In this document: positions 1 through 8,437 of the stretch, piece by piece
Layout of the letters: every line of letters begins with the position of its first letter
How positions within the stretch are numbered: the first letter of the stretch is position 1
Assembly (NCBI RefSeq): GCF_014843005.1
Contig: NZ_JACYXM010000006.1
Coordinates: 442,757-506,756 of the forward strand
Source of the DNA: Rhodanobacter sp. DHG33
Lineage (GTDB): Bacteria > Pseudomonadota > Gammaproteobacteria > Xanthomonadales > Rhodanobacteraceae
DNA length: 64,000 nucleotides
Direction: 5' to 3'
The notes under the pieces: model-generated
Seen by the model: only the letters and a program-made list of their open reading frames with translations
What the model was told of the DNA's origin: nothing
Database searches by the model: none
Made by a program: the position numbers and the translations under genes

Positions 1-13
1 GTGTATACAGGTG

Positions 14-32
14 CGGGCAGAAGGCCTGCCCG
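14..32 (-). terminator. Hairpin downstream of the lipase effector, possible weak terminator
   Basis: A 7-bp perfect inverted repeat with a 5-nt loop lies about 50 bases past the stop of the lipase effector, the last gene of the minus-strand T4SS cluster seen here. No T-run follows it on the transcribed strand, so intrinsic termination is doubtful. It may only protect a 3' end. Confidence 0.25.
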
Positions 33-81
33 GTGTGCAATGGGATAACGCGGCCCTGGCAGCGCCCGATAACCCTAATGC

Positions 82-2166
82 CTACTGCCCCAATGGCATG
101 CCCTGGGCAGGGGCCTGGGCATGGATGTAAGACGGCAGTTGATTGGCTTGCTGGATCTGATGGATGGAATGCTGCGGGTCGGGCGAGGGCGTCTTCACGT
201 CCACGGCGACCGGAGGCCGGGGCTCGGTTGTGGTCATGAAGTGCATGATGCCGCGCTGCTCGTCGTAGGCAATGGGGCCGATGTTGGCGTGGGTGATGCC
301 GCCGGTGTGGCAGGCTGCGGTGAATTGCAGCAGGCGTTGTTCGCTGGCGTCCGGGATGCGCTCGTGCAGTTCCCGGTAAAGCGCGTGATTGGGACTTGCC
401 GCATGGCGCGGATCGTCATGCGTATAGGGCGATCCCGTCGCAGGGCGGGAAGGCGGGTGCTGCGGTTGCGAGACGGTCGCAGGCGCCGCGTCGTGCCCGA
501 ACCACTGCCCCGGATGTGTCAGCTTGTCGTAAGCGTGGCCGACCGCGTGCTCGGCAACATCGGCGCCGTGTGACACCGCTTGTTTGGTGTTGTTGTAGGC
601 CTGCGAGGCCGCGTGCTCGGCGGTGACGATGCCTTGCGAGACGGCTTGCCGGGTATGGTCGTAAGCCTTCGCGGCGGTGTGCTCGGCAGCCTGCACGCCA
701 TGGGTCACGGCTTGTCGGGTGTCGTCATAGGCCGTGGTGGCCGTGTGTTTGGCTACATCGATGCCGTGCGACACGGCCTGTTTGGCATGGTCGTAGGTCT
801 GTTCGGCAGCATGGCCGGCGTTTTCGACTGCCCGATACGTACCGACGGCGCCGTTGACGAGATGGATGACACCTGCCTGGACCTCGGGGCTGTGGATGGC
901 TGCGTCGATGGTTCGTGCGGCACCGTGTGTTCCGCGTTCGATCGCCTGCTGGGCCGTGTGCAGGCTGTTCGCGGCGAGGTCGCCTACGGCATGTGCCACT
1001 TGTCCCTGCAAATGCGCGGCCTCACCGGCGATGGCGCCTGCCAGCGGTGCGATAGGATTGACGGGCGCCATCGCGTCGCCAGCCTTATGCGCTGTCGTCG
1101 CCATATGCTCGAACTGCGACTGCACATATTGGCCACCCGCGTGCGCGACGTTGGTGCCTGTTTGCAGCCCATGTTCCGCACCCAGTACGACACCGTTCTG
1201 CTCGACCTTCTTCTGGATGAGTGGATCCACGTTCACCGTCAGGTATTCGTCCAGCTGCTTGCGGATGTCCGGTGGAAGTTGCGCACGGGCGTCATGGCCT
1301 TGGGCTTGGCGCAACGCTTCGGACAACTCGCCGCGCTCGCGATAGACATCGTTGCGATAGGCGTCGATGGCGGCCTTGTTGTCGGTGTAGTTTTTCTCGT
1401 ATTGCGTTATGAGCTTCGGATCCAGCACGCTTGTCTGGTTGCTGTGCGGAGGCGGTGCGAAATGGGTGACGCTGTGATCGCCCAGGCTCATGGCGAGGAA
1501 AGGATTGGGCGGCTGCGCGCCGGCCGGTGCATCCAGATAGCGGCCGGCTTGCATGCTCTTGAGATCGTCTGGACTGGCGAGCGTTACTACCGATCCAACA
1601 TGATGATTGGCAGCGCTGACTACATCGCCGGCCATCACATAATCGGTGAGCTGACATCCTGGGGCGGGAGGCCCATCGGTCAGGCCTGCTGCGCCATAGG
1701 CGTTATAGGTCGAACCCCGCAGGCCGAATTTTGCGGCTTCGATTTCCGCCAACGTGCCGCCGAGCGAATGACCGGCAACCGTGATTTGATCCTTGGATAT
1801 CCCGTGTCTGGCTGCCTTATCAATCATTTCGGCAGTGAATTTGTCAGCCGCCGATTTTTGTGGGTTGACTGCATCTCGCACCATCGTGGCGTCTACGGCA
1901 ATATCTTGAATTGAAGTAAGGGTGTGACCCGTGATGTCTTTAATAGCAGGATCGGTACCTCGATAAGCGATGATTATTTCGCCTGTATCCCTGCTGCGGT
2001 ATGCCGTAGCGTGAAATCCAGTGATTTGGTCGTCCTTGTAACCGAATACCGTATATTTGCCGCCATCCAGATCGACAAGATTATTCTGATTGTCAATATC
2101 GCCTTGTGAGCGATTTGTATATGCATCGCTTGCCGCCGCGGCGGAAATCTCGGGTTTCGGGTTCAC
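82..2166 (-). CDS. X-T4SS effector, class 3 lipase with C-terminal XVIPCD-like domain
   Basis: 694 aa. The N-terminal part is a class 3 lipase fold: a YRGTD segment near residues 68-72 (oxyanion region), the nucleophile motif GHSLGG with Ser134, and likely Asp181 and His235 (DHSVTHF) completing the triad. It should hydrolyse membrane phospholipids of a target cell. Residues 250-450 are Ala/His-rich and helical. Residues 453-540 hold four exact 22-residue repeats. Residues 585-675 (HALYREL motif) resemble the XVIPCD signal bound by VirD4 in Xanthomonadales, though more divergent than in the lysozyme effector of this cluster. There is no Sec signal peptide, as expected for T4SS cargo. The start is GTG, overlapping the TGA of the upstream immunity lipoprotein by 4 bases (GTGA), so translation is probably coupled. 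The lipase and secretion-tag calls follow from motifs; toxicity is inferred. Confidence 0.87.
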   Translation of the reverse strand: MNPKPEISAAAASDAYTNRSQGDIDNQNNLVDLDGGKYTVFGYKDDQITGFHATAYRSRDTGEIIIAYRGTDPAIKDITGHTLTSIQDIAVDATMVRDAVNPQKSAADKFTAEMIDKAARHGISKDQITVAGHSLGGTLAEIEAAKFGLRGSTYNAYGAAGLTDGPPAPGCQLTDYVMAGDVVSAANHHVGSVVTLASPDDLKSMQAGRYLDAPAGAQPPNPFLAMSLGDHSVTHFAPPPHSNQTSVLDPKLITQYEKNYTDNKAAIDAYRNDVYRERGELSEALRQAQGHDARAQLPPDIRKQLDEYLTVNVDPLIQKKVEQNGVVLGAEHGLQTGTNVAHAGGQYVQSQFEHMATTAHKAGDAMAPVNPIAPLAGAIAGEAAHLQGQVAHAVGDLAANSLHTAQQAIERGTHGAARTIDAAIHSPEVQAGVIHLVNGAVGTYRAVENAGHAAEQTYDHAKQAVSHGIDVAKHTATTAYDDTRQAVTHGVQAAEHTAAKAYDHTRQAVSQGIVTAEHAASQAYNNTKQAVSHGADVAEHAVGHAYDKLTHPGQWFGHDAAPATVSQPQHPPSRPATGSPYTHDDPRHAASPNHALYRELHERIPDASEQRLLQFTAACHTGGITHANIGPIAYDEQRGIMHFMTTTEPRPPVAVDVKTPSPDPQHSIHQIQQANQLPSYIHAQAPAQGMPLGQ
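547..810 (-). repeat. Four 66-bp tandem coding repeats in the lipase effector
   Basis: Residues 453-540 of the lipase effector consist of four consecutive 22-residue units sharing the core AYDxTRQAVSHGxxxAEH. A fifth partial unit follows (AVGHAYDK). Each unit looks like an amphipathic helix. The segment sits between the enzyme and the secretion domain and probably acts as a spacer or lipid-binding stalk. Confidence 0.85.
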
Positions 2167-2750
2167 GGCGTGACTTCCTTGACTGTGACAATAATTGGAA
2201 AGAAGGCGCCTGGATCCTTGATGTATTCAGGGTTTTTCTCGGAAAAATCCAATGCGCCGTCGCCTGACAGCGATTTGTCCAGAAATTCGCTTTTCTTGAA
2301 ATATTCCGTTTGTGGCCCCTTGGCCAAGGCATCCTGCAGCCATGTGGCTGCTCCGAATGTCTCGCCATGTGTGGTGAAGATGGGCGTCACCCCAGTCGCA
2401 TCCCAGTGGCAAATGCCCAGGCCGAAGTAGTCCTCGTCTCGCAAGGCGTCTCTATAGAAGTAACCCTTCCAGGTGTTGCCGTCCACCCGAGTCATTTCGA
2501 AATCGTGCCCGACATTTGGCACGTTCTGGCCGCCCGTAAATGAGCCGCGTGGCACGCATTCACGATTAACGACTTCGTATGCAATGTGTCCCTTGACCGA
2601 GTCCCAAGAGCCGGGTGCATCCACCGTGGCCGTGACTTCATAGCGCTTGACCGGATTTGGGTTCTTTTTTGGGTTGGTGGGGTCGCCGTGTGTCATGGAG
2701 CATCCTGTGATCGAGGCCAGGGTGATGAGCAAGATGGTGCATTTTTTCAT
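2163..2750 (-). CDS. Immunity lipoprotein paired with the lipase effector (X-Tfi candidate)
   Basis: 195 aa from the ATG of MKKCTILL; an in-frame TTG 12 bases upstream is less likely because the MKK start gives a normal signal peptide. A lipoprotein signal ends at the lipobox SITGC, with Cys17 lipidated. The mature part (RYEVTATVDAPG, then DSVKG, YEVVNRECVP, YFGLGICHWD and a VKEVTP end) resembles periplasmic lipoproteins often found next to secreted phospholipase toxins. It precedes the lipase gene with a 4-base overlap. It probably sits in the periplasm and blocks the lipase delivered by sister cells. Family resemblance is from recognition; immunity is inferred from location and pairing. Confidence 0.8.
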   Translation of the reverse strand: MKKCTILLITLASITGCSMTHGDPTNPKKNPNPVKRYEVTATVDAPGSWDSVKGHIAYEVVNRECVPRGSFTGGQNVPNVGHDFEMTRVDGNTWKGYFYRDALRDEDYFGLGICHWDATGVTPIFTTHGETFGAATWLQDALAKGPQTEYFKKSEFLDKSLSGDGALDFSEKNPEYIKDPGAFFPIIVTVKEVTP

Positions 2751-2840
2751 GATGGGTGCCAACGTTATTTGGTCCTGGAGCGCGAGAGCCTTGTACGGTC
2801 AGCTAGAGAACGGCCGGCACGTAGACTTCATGCTTGCAAG

Positions 2841-3461
2841 TTACGGCGTAACCTCTTTGACAGTCGTGGTGACCAGGAAGAAAGCATCTGGATGCTTGGC
2901 GAGTTCAGGGTCGTTGGAAGCAGTCCCATAGCCGCCGTCTTTTTGTGATTTATTTAGGAAATCACTTTTCTTGAAGTACTCGATGTATGGAGTGTCGCTG
3001 CCCAGCCCAGAGCTTGGGACAAAGTTTTCCCCGTGCTTGGAGAAGGCGGGTGATGCTTGGATCACATCCCAATGGCAAACGCCCAACCCAAAATAGGCTG
3101 CATTCTGTAAGGCATCCCGATAGAAATGGCCTTCCCAAGCGTTGCTGCTGACACGAGTCATCTCAAAATAAATGCTGATGTTCGGCACGTTCTGGCCACC
3201 TGTGAACGAGCCTCACGGCACGCACTCTGGATTGGTGACTTCGTAGGCAATGTATCCCTTGACCGAATCCCAAGGCCCCGGTGCATCCGTCGTAGCCGTG
3301 ATCTCGTAGCGCTTGATCGGATGCGAGTTCTTTTTCGGGTTGGTGGGGTCGCCGTGTGTCATGGAGCATCCTGTGATCAACGCCAGGGCGAAGAGCAAGA
3401 CAATGGAGACCTTCAGGGTAGGTATGCTGACGTCGTTCGAGTTTGGAGCGAATAAAGGCAT
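2841..3461 (-). pseudogene. Second copy of the lipase immunity lipoprotein, broken by one stop codon
   Basis: The span is 207 codons in a single frame and aligns end to end with the intact lipoprotein just downstream: signal with lipobox LITGC, then SMTHGDPTNPKKN, DSVKGYIAYEV, NPECVP, GSFTGGQNVP, FGLGVCHWD and a TVKEVTP end. After ECVP a TGA (positions 3215-3213) stands where the intact copy has an arginine CGC codon, consistent with a CGA to TGA change. No frameshift is present. The first part would give an 82-aa truncated lipoprotein. The two copies are nearly identical at the DNA level around the signal peptide, so the tandem duplication appears recent. A sequencing error or readthrough is the alternative. 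Confidence 0.85.
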
Positions 3462-3562
3462 GATGCATGTGATCCATCACCACGTGTCGATGTTCCATCG
3501 ATTGAATTGGATTAACTAATCTTGCCGAAATTCTTTAGCACCATGGGGGCGGCAAACCGCTC

Positions 3563-5386
3563 CTATTGCGACAGCCATGCCGTAGCCTGCTCGCGTTGCG
3601 GCCGGACGATATTTTTTTCATGGATTGACCCGGAGGTGACACCTCGCGCCATCGTCTCGATTTTTGCGGGCGCCATCCCTGCTCTCTCCTTGAGGGCCTT
3701 GTCCTTGAAGAACCAGTTCTTGTGGGCGCGGATGGGCTTGCAACCCTCGTAGAAGATGATTTCTTCGTCCTGCGGCAGTTCCTTGATCTCCTGGGGCAGG
3801 AACAAGGCGCGCTTCTCCTCGTTGTAGCTTACCGATACCTGGTGGCTGTCGCGGCCACGGCCACGGCTGGTGCTGCGTTGCTCTCTACGGATGGTCTTGT
3901 AGCCGAGCATTTCGCTGTATTCGTTGGCGTCGGCCTGCTCGCGCGGCGCGAATACGATCTGCGCACCATGGTTGGTGATGAAGTTCTGCGCGTCGTTGTC
4001 ACCGTAGGCAGAACGCAATTGCGACCGGCTCTGAACGATGCACAGGTCGCGCACGCCGTAGCTGGCCGAGATCGAAATGCGTTTGGCCCATACGTCCACG
4101 CGACCCATGGCGGTGAATTCGTCCATCAGCATCAACAGCTGGTATTTGAGGTCGGGCTCCTCGCCCAACTGCTTGCCGAGGTTGGCGCCGATCACGGTGC
4201 TGAAGAAGATGTTCAGGAGCTTGCTGCTCTCGTCCAGCTTGTTGGTAGGGATGATGACGTAGAGGGTGGTGGGGCGCTTGCGCAGCGCGTTCACGTCGAA
4301 ATCCGTGGCATTGGTGGCGGCGGCGAGGATCGGATTCAGGAACTGCTGCAGCGGCGCCTGCACCGTGGCGATGACCGAGGAGAAGGTCTGCTCGGCAAGG
4401 CCAAGAAGGTTGCCGAATACGGTACGGGTCTGCGTACTGACGCAGGCATACACGGGATCGTTGAGGATCTGCTGCAACGTTTCCCTGGTGCTCTTGCCGC
4501 TCGAACCACTGGAGAGGCGGAGGATGCGCTCGAGGCTGGGAAACAAAATCGATGTATTCGGATCGGGCCGCATCGACGCTGGAGCGCCCGCTTGCTGCTG
4601 CGCCTGCACCTGGGCATCCCAAACCTCGAACATGAAGGAAGCGAAGGCGGCGAAAGTGGCGCGTGACTGGCTGGTCCAGAATGGGTCCTTGCCGGTTTCA
4701 TCCGGATACAGGATGGCCGCCATGGTCTGTATTTCGCCGAGGCGCTTGCCGGGGTCCATGCCGGCCATGAGGGACATCGGATTGAAGCGATGGGTATTCC
4801 CTGCATCGTCGTAAGGCGCCCACACGCGGATGGCATGGCCTTGCGCTTCCCGCCAACCGCTGGTGGCCTTGAACAGCTCTCCCTTGAGGTCGAGCACCAC
4901 CATCGACTGGGCATAGGAGAGCAGTACGGGAATCGCGATGCTGGTGGTCTTGCCGGAGCGCGTGGGGGAAATGGCGATGGCGTGCTGGGCGCCGTTCAAC
5001 CACAGATAGCGCCCCTTGTACTTGCCGACAAGGATGCCCTGCGGAGTCTGCGCAAGCAGCCCGGCTTTCTTGAGGTCGTGCAGGTCGGCGAAGCGTGCAT
5101 CGCCGTGCAGCGATTCGCCCTTGCGCCGGGACAGGGGGATCAGCAGGAGCAACCACGCCAGCAAGGGCAGGCCGAAACCGAGGCCGCCAGCCAATTTGAT
5201 CTTGCCGGCATAAGGCATGTACTGCGGCAGGCTGGCCGCCTGGTAGTACTGCCACCAGGTGTTCCATGCCAGCGGCGAGCTCTTCAGGCCGAGCAGCCAC
5301 AAGGTAAGCCAGTCGGCGAGGTAGAGGCCGCCGAGCAGGGCGGCCACGAGCAACGTCACCGCGAAAAGCAATTTTCCTTGACTCAT
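3563..5386 (-). CDS. virD4: VirD4 type IV coupling protein
   Basis: 607 aa. This is the ATPase receptor that recruits effectors through their XVIPCD domains and feeds them into the VirB channel. Two N-terminal membrane segments lie near residues 5-32 and 65-85. The Walker A motif SPTRSGKTT is at about residues 140-148, with conserved VVLDLKGELF just after it and a Walker B-like LLMLMDEFTAMG further on. Length is typical for VirD4/TraG. It is on the minus strand between the TrbM-like gene and the immunity pseudogene. The ATG is preceded by a GAAGG sequence. No relaxase or oriT-like region accompanies it, which argues for protein rather than DNA transport. Confidence 0.95.
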   Translation of the reverse strand: MSQGKLLFAVTLLVAALLGGLYLADWLTLWLLGLKSSPLAWNTWWQYYQAASLPQYMPYAGKIKLAGGLGFGLPLLAWLLLLIPLSRRKGESLHGDARFADLHDLKKAGLLAQTPQGILVGKYKGRYLWLNGAQHAIAISPTRSGKTTSIAIPVLLSYAQSMVVLDLKGELFKATSGWREAQGHAIRVWAPYDDAGNTHRFNPMSLMAGMDPGKRLGEIQTMAAILYPDETGKDPFWTSQSRATFAAFASFMFEVWDAQVQAQQQAGAPASMRPDPNTSILFPSLERILRLSSGSSGKSTRETLQQILNDPVYACVSTQTRTVFGNLLGLAEQTFSSVIATVQAPLQQFLNPILAAATNATDFDVNALRKRPTTLYVIIPTNKLDESSKLLNIFFSTVIGANLGKQLGEEPDLKYQLLMLMDEFTAMGRVDVWAKRISISASYGVRDLCIVQSRSQLRSAYGDNDAQNFITNHGAQIVFAPREQADANEYSEMLGYKTIRREQRSTSRGRGRDSHQVSVSYNEEKRALFLPQEIKELPQDEEIIFYEGCKPIRAHKNWFFKDKALKERAGMAPAKIETMARGVTSGSIHEKNIVRPQREQATAWLSQ

Positions 5387-5647
5387 CCTTCAATGCCTTG
5401 TCGAGCGCTTGAATGGTGGCGCGTGAATCGAAGCGTGGTGCGCGATGAGAATGCAGTCGGGAAATACATCCGTTCTGCGTCTATTCCGTAGACGAGACAT
5501 TCCAATAGAAGCACGCAAAGGCGGTTGCTTGTAGGCGATACCGGTTAACCAAGCTCAGCCCGCAGGCTCGTGTAACTGCATGCAAGGCAAACGCCCGGCC
5601 TGATCAAAGGGCGACGTGGCGCCGTGAAATGCAAGTCGATGTGCGAA

Positions 5648-5968
5648 TCAGGGGCTGTAACCCCATTCCGCAATGATGGCGTTGAGGATGGCTAGATTGG
5701 AGGCGACCTGAGCACCTGGGCACGACATCAGATACCGCCTTCGCCAAGCAGCGGTCGCGCCGCTATTGAAGTGTGGAGACCACACTTGCATGGAGTGGAA
5801 GTAGGCAATGGGGGCAGTGCAGGCAGGTCCTCCCGTGGCGCCAGAGCCCGAGATGCCCGCCATGCATGTGTAGACCGAACAAGGATCCACGCCCTGGGCA
5901 TGCACGGTGTCGATGGTCAATCCAGCGGCACTGATGGCGATGGCTGCGAGCAGGCTATTCAGTTTCAT
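5648..5968 (-). CDS. TrbM/KikA/MpfK-like small secreted protein
   Basis: 106 aa with a signal peptide ending near VHA-QG. The mature part has DPCSVYTCMAG, a Gly-rich stretch, the central PIAYFHSMQVWSPHF segment, and a later Cys (LMSCPGAQ), giving four cysteines in all. This pattern resembles the TrbM/KikA family of periplasmic proteins of conjugation-type secretion systems, whose role is poorly defined. A good SD (GGAGTTATGTC before the ATG) supports the start. It lies between the lysozyme effector and virD4, so it is probably an accessory of this T4SS. Confidence 0.65.
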   Translation of the reverse strand: MKLNSLLAAIAISAAGLTIDTVHAQGVDPCSVYTCMAGISGSGATGGPACTAPIAYFHSMQVWSPHFNSGATAAWRRRYLMSCPGAQVASNLAILNAIIAEWGYSP

Positions 5969-6085
5969 GACATAACTCCATGTGCTTGTTCATTGGGAGT
6001 AGAGCGGCGACTCGAAGAGACAAGGCATCGTGCACGGATACGCTGGTTTCACGGACGAGAGAGCGGCATCTGCTCTGTGGTCGAC

Positions 6086-7330
6086 CTAGACATTCAAGGT
6101 GGGGGACGGGTCTGGCTGGGGTGGTGGTACGACAGCAGGCTGTATCCGGGGAGATGGATCTGCTAAAGCCGCCGCGGAACTTTGGGCCATCGTCGTATGC
6201 ACGGCCGTAAGCGTATCGACAGATCCGTACTTCGCTATTTCCATTGGCGATGTCGGGTTCTGGGCGATGTAGACCCGACTGCCGTTGTCACCGAGGGTCA
6301 CCTGGTCGATGCGTGTCATGTGCTCATGCTTGGCCTCAACGACCAACGCCGCTGCCAGGTTGAGGCTTTCCTGGGTCGTTGAGCGGCCCTGCTTTGCATC
6401 AAGCGCATGCACGCGGTTCAATGCTTGTTCGTATAAGGCGTGATCGGGATGACGCGAGTCGGTCAGGTCGTGGGCAGTTTTTTGTTGCGAAAGTGCCGAG
6501 TGCATGGCCTGCTGGGTGAGGGGTCCGGCCTTGCCATCCACGGTGAGATGATGGTCGTGCTGGAAGCGTTCCACGGCATGACGTGTACCGATGCCGAACT
6601 GGCCGTCCACACCTTTGGGATCGAGGTAGCCCAAGCCTGCAAGCGTGGCTTGCAAGTCGTGCGTGGACTGGCCGTGCGAGCCTTGTTCGAGGGTGTGGCT
6701 ACCCTGTGTGGTATGCGGGTGGGGGGCGTGAGTGGACGCCATTCGTTCGTGCGAAGCCGTCGAGTGGGTAACCGCTCCCCACGCTTCATTGGGTGTCATG
6801 CCCTTGGCGATGTCGGCCTGATATTCATTACGCATCGTGTTGAGTGCGCCGGCGATCTGGCCGGAGGTAATCGACGAGTGGTTGTTGCCGTGCTTTAGGT
6901 AAGGTGCGTAGGGTTTGCCGGGCGTGTCCGGGTCTTCGACGCTGGCCCATTCTTGGCAGGCGGCTTTCTGTGCGGCATGCAGCGTCGCGCCCGGTTCGCC
7001 CTTGATGTATGCCTCAATTTGCGGTCGCTTCCCGGCAATGAGGTAATCGGCAAAGATGCGCTCTTGCAGTTCCGGGGTGAATTTCTGGTCCGGATCGAGC
7101 TTCAGCCGTTTGGTGGCGTCATCCATCGTATCGGGAATGATCTGGTATTTGCCTACGGCAAACAGCCGATGAGGATCGTGTCGCCCCAAATGCTGTGCCG
7201 CCTGGATTTCACCCAGTGTCATCTGTGAAAAATCGATGGTCTGGCCGCGCGAATCCCCCGCATTGCCGCGGTTGAAGGAGTTGTAATTACCCTCGCCCTT
7301 GCTGATCAGGTCGCCCAAAGGGTTGCTCAT
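6086..7330 (-). CDS. X-T4SS effector, lysozyme-like domain, peptidoglycan-binding domain and XVIPCD
   Basis: 414 aa. Residues 5-190 resemble a phage-type muramidase: LISKGEGNYNSFNRG with likely catalytic Glu13, and FAVGKYQIIPDTM near 58-69. Residues 222-280 are a PG_binding_1 domain (LQATLAGLGYLD, VDGQFGIGTRHAVERFQ). Residues 291-385 are a canonical XVIPCD (DSRHPDHALYEQALNRVHAL, IDQVTLGDNGSRVYIAQ), followed by a Pro-rich tail. It should be delivered by VirD4 into the rival's periplasm and cut peptidoglycan. The chosen ATG has a strong SD (AAAAGGAGAGCGGC); an ATG 18 bases upstream overlaps that SD and is unlikely. The architecture matches the X. citri lysozyme effector type; activity is inferred. 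Confidence 0.92.
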   Translation of the reverse strand: MSNPLGDLISKGEGNYNSFNRGNAGDSRGQTIDFSQMTLGEIQAAQHLGRHDPHRLFAVGKYQIIPDTMDDATKRLKLDPDQKFTPELQERIFADYLIAGKRPQIEAYIKGEPGATLHAAQKAACQEWASVEDPDTPGKPYAPYLKHGNNHSSITSGQIAGALNTMRNEYQADIAKGMTPNEAWGAVTHSTASHERMASTHAPHPHTTQGSHTLEQGSHGQSTHDLQATLAGLGYLDPKGVDGQFGIGTRHAVERFQHDHHLTVDGKAGPLTQQAMHSALSQQKTAHDLTDSRHPDHALYEQALNRVHALDAKQGRSTTQESLNLAAALVVEAKHEHMTRIDQVTLGDNGSRVYIAQNPTSPMEIAKYGSVDTLTAVHTTMAQSSAAALADPSPRIQPAVVPPPQPDPSPTLNV

Positions 7331-7400
7331 GCCGCTCTCCTTTTGCATGTTGTGCGCGGCCTGAAGGCGCCGGCACCTGGGGTTGCCTCGTTACTTGCAA

Positions 7401-7907
7401 CTATTTGGATACTTGCCAGTCCGTCACGCTCAACCGCGAATCATCGCCGGATACCTTCCAGTCGCTGATGGATCCGGAAGCCCTGAGTGTCAGGTGTTGA
7501 CGCGCGCGCGCGAAGTGAGTCACTGCATCACCGCCGTCGCTGTAGGCACTCAACTCGGGTAGTTCGTCGCATATCCGGCAGGCCGTTAGATCCGGTGTGC
7601 CTTTGCACAGCGCTTCGTTCGCGCCGACATTTGCCTTGCACTGGGCATCTTTTTCTGGCTCCCAGCCATGCGCGAGAAGTGCCTTGCGCGCATCTGCGTA
7701 GGCCATGTCTTTTTTTAGCAGGCTATCCAAGGGAGGTGCCGCCGACTCGACGGGCGCAATCGCGGGAGCGCTCGAGGAAGAGGGTTCACTCGATGTCGAA
7801 GCGGCTTGCGTGTTTGACGGCGGGCTGGAAGACCCGCACGCGCACAGTAACGCGCTTGAAAAAAGCGCAAAACCAGCATAGCCAAGCAATAGTTTCGTCA
7901 TGGACAT
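7401..7907 (-). CDS. Lipoprotein, probable immunity protein for the lysozyme effector
   Basis: 168 aa from the ATG at 7907; a second ATG two codons on is equally possible. The signal peptide ends in a lipobox around LLCAC (Cys24). A Ser/Pro/Ala-rich linker of about 45 residues follows, then a compact domain with KKDMAYADARKALLAHGW, paired cysteines (QCKANVG, LCKGTPDLTACRIC) and ELPELSAYSDGGDAVTHF. The W..P and paired-Cys pattern recurs in lipoproteins next to Xanthomonadales T4SS and lysozyme toxins. It lies immediately upstream of the lysozyme effector and downstream of the DUF4189 gene. A role as periplasmic inhibitor is inferred from pairing and export, not from a recognised active site. 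Confidence 0.7.
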   Translation of the reverse strand: MSMTKLLLGYAGFALFSSALLCACGSSSPPSNTQAASTSSEPSSSSAPAIAPVESAAPPLDSLLKKDMAYADARKALLAHGWEPEKDAQCKANVGANEALCKGTPDLTACRICDELPELSAYSDGGDAVTHFARARQHLTLRASGSISDWKVSGDDSRLSVTDWQVSK

Positions 7908-7909
7908 GA

Positions 7910-8428
7910 TTATTGGATCCGGGCAGGGAGGCTGCAGGCGGAATAATAGACATGGCAATTGGTCGTGCCGGCGCTACAAACCTTGAGTCCATCTTCACTC
8001 GCCTGGGCGATCGTGGCAGCCGAGCTTGCGTTGATTTTTCCATCGCCGATGATCACGGCGCCGCACTGGTTGTGGAAGGAAATTAAAATCTTGCATTGAG
8101 TGCCTCCCTCGTTCTGGCACTGGTTCATAGCCAGGGACTCGACACTTGCCTGATCCACGCCGTTCATGGAGGCACCGAGTTTTCCAAGCTGATTGTCCGT
8201 TGCGATGGCCCCCCATTGGTCGGCCCACCGCGCCGGGGGCGCAGGAGCGGCGGATGGTTGCGTGGATTGCTGTGGTTGGGGTCGATAATTGGGATCGCAG
8301 CCTGACCAACCTTGTCCTTGTACGGGAACACAATCCACGCCGGCTTGTTGCGCGTGTGCGGCGGGGAGGACAAGGAGGCCGCAAGCCATTGCGCCAGCCA
8401 AGACAAAGATGCGGAACATGGGAGCCAT
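7910..8428 (-). CDS. DUF4189-domain secreted protein in the T4SS operon
   Basis: 172 aa. A signal peptide ends near AHA-QQ. A Pro/Gln-rich linker follows, then a DUF4189-type domain: WGAIATDNQLGKLGASMN, VESLAMNQCQNEGG, TQCKILISFHNQCGAVIIG, and a late NCHVYYSACS. The start has an excellent SD (GAGGAGAAGAC). The gene sits 9 bases past virB6 and 2 bases before the lipoprotein immunity candidate, so it is co-transcribed with both. DUF4189 has no firm function. It may be a T4SS accessory factor or another protective periplasmic protein. Confidence 0.75.
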   Translation of the reverse strand: MAPMFRIFVLAGAMACGLLVLPAAHAQQAGVDCVPVQGQGWSGCDPNYRPQPQQSTQPSAAPAPPARWADQWGAIATDNQLGKLGASMNGVDQASVESLAMNQCQNEGGTQCKILISFHNQCGAVIIGDGKINASSAATIAQASEDGLKVCSAGTTNCHVYYSACSLPARIQ

Positions 8429-8437
8429 GTCTTCTCC

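Noticed and set aside
2841..3461. Frameshift as cause of the broken immunity copy
   Set aside because: Both halves are in the same frame and 621 bases is a multiple of three; a single stop codon explains it.
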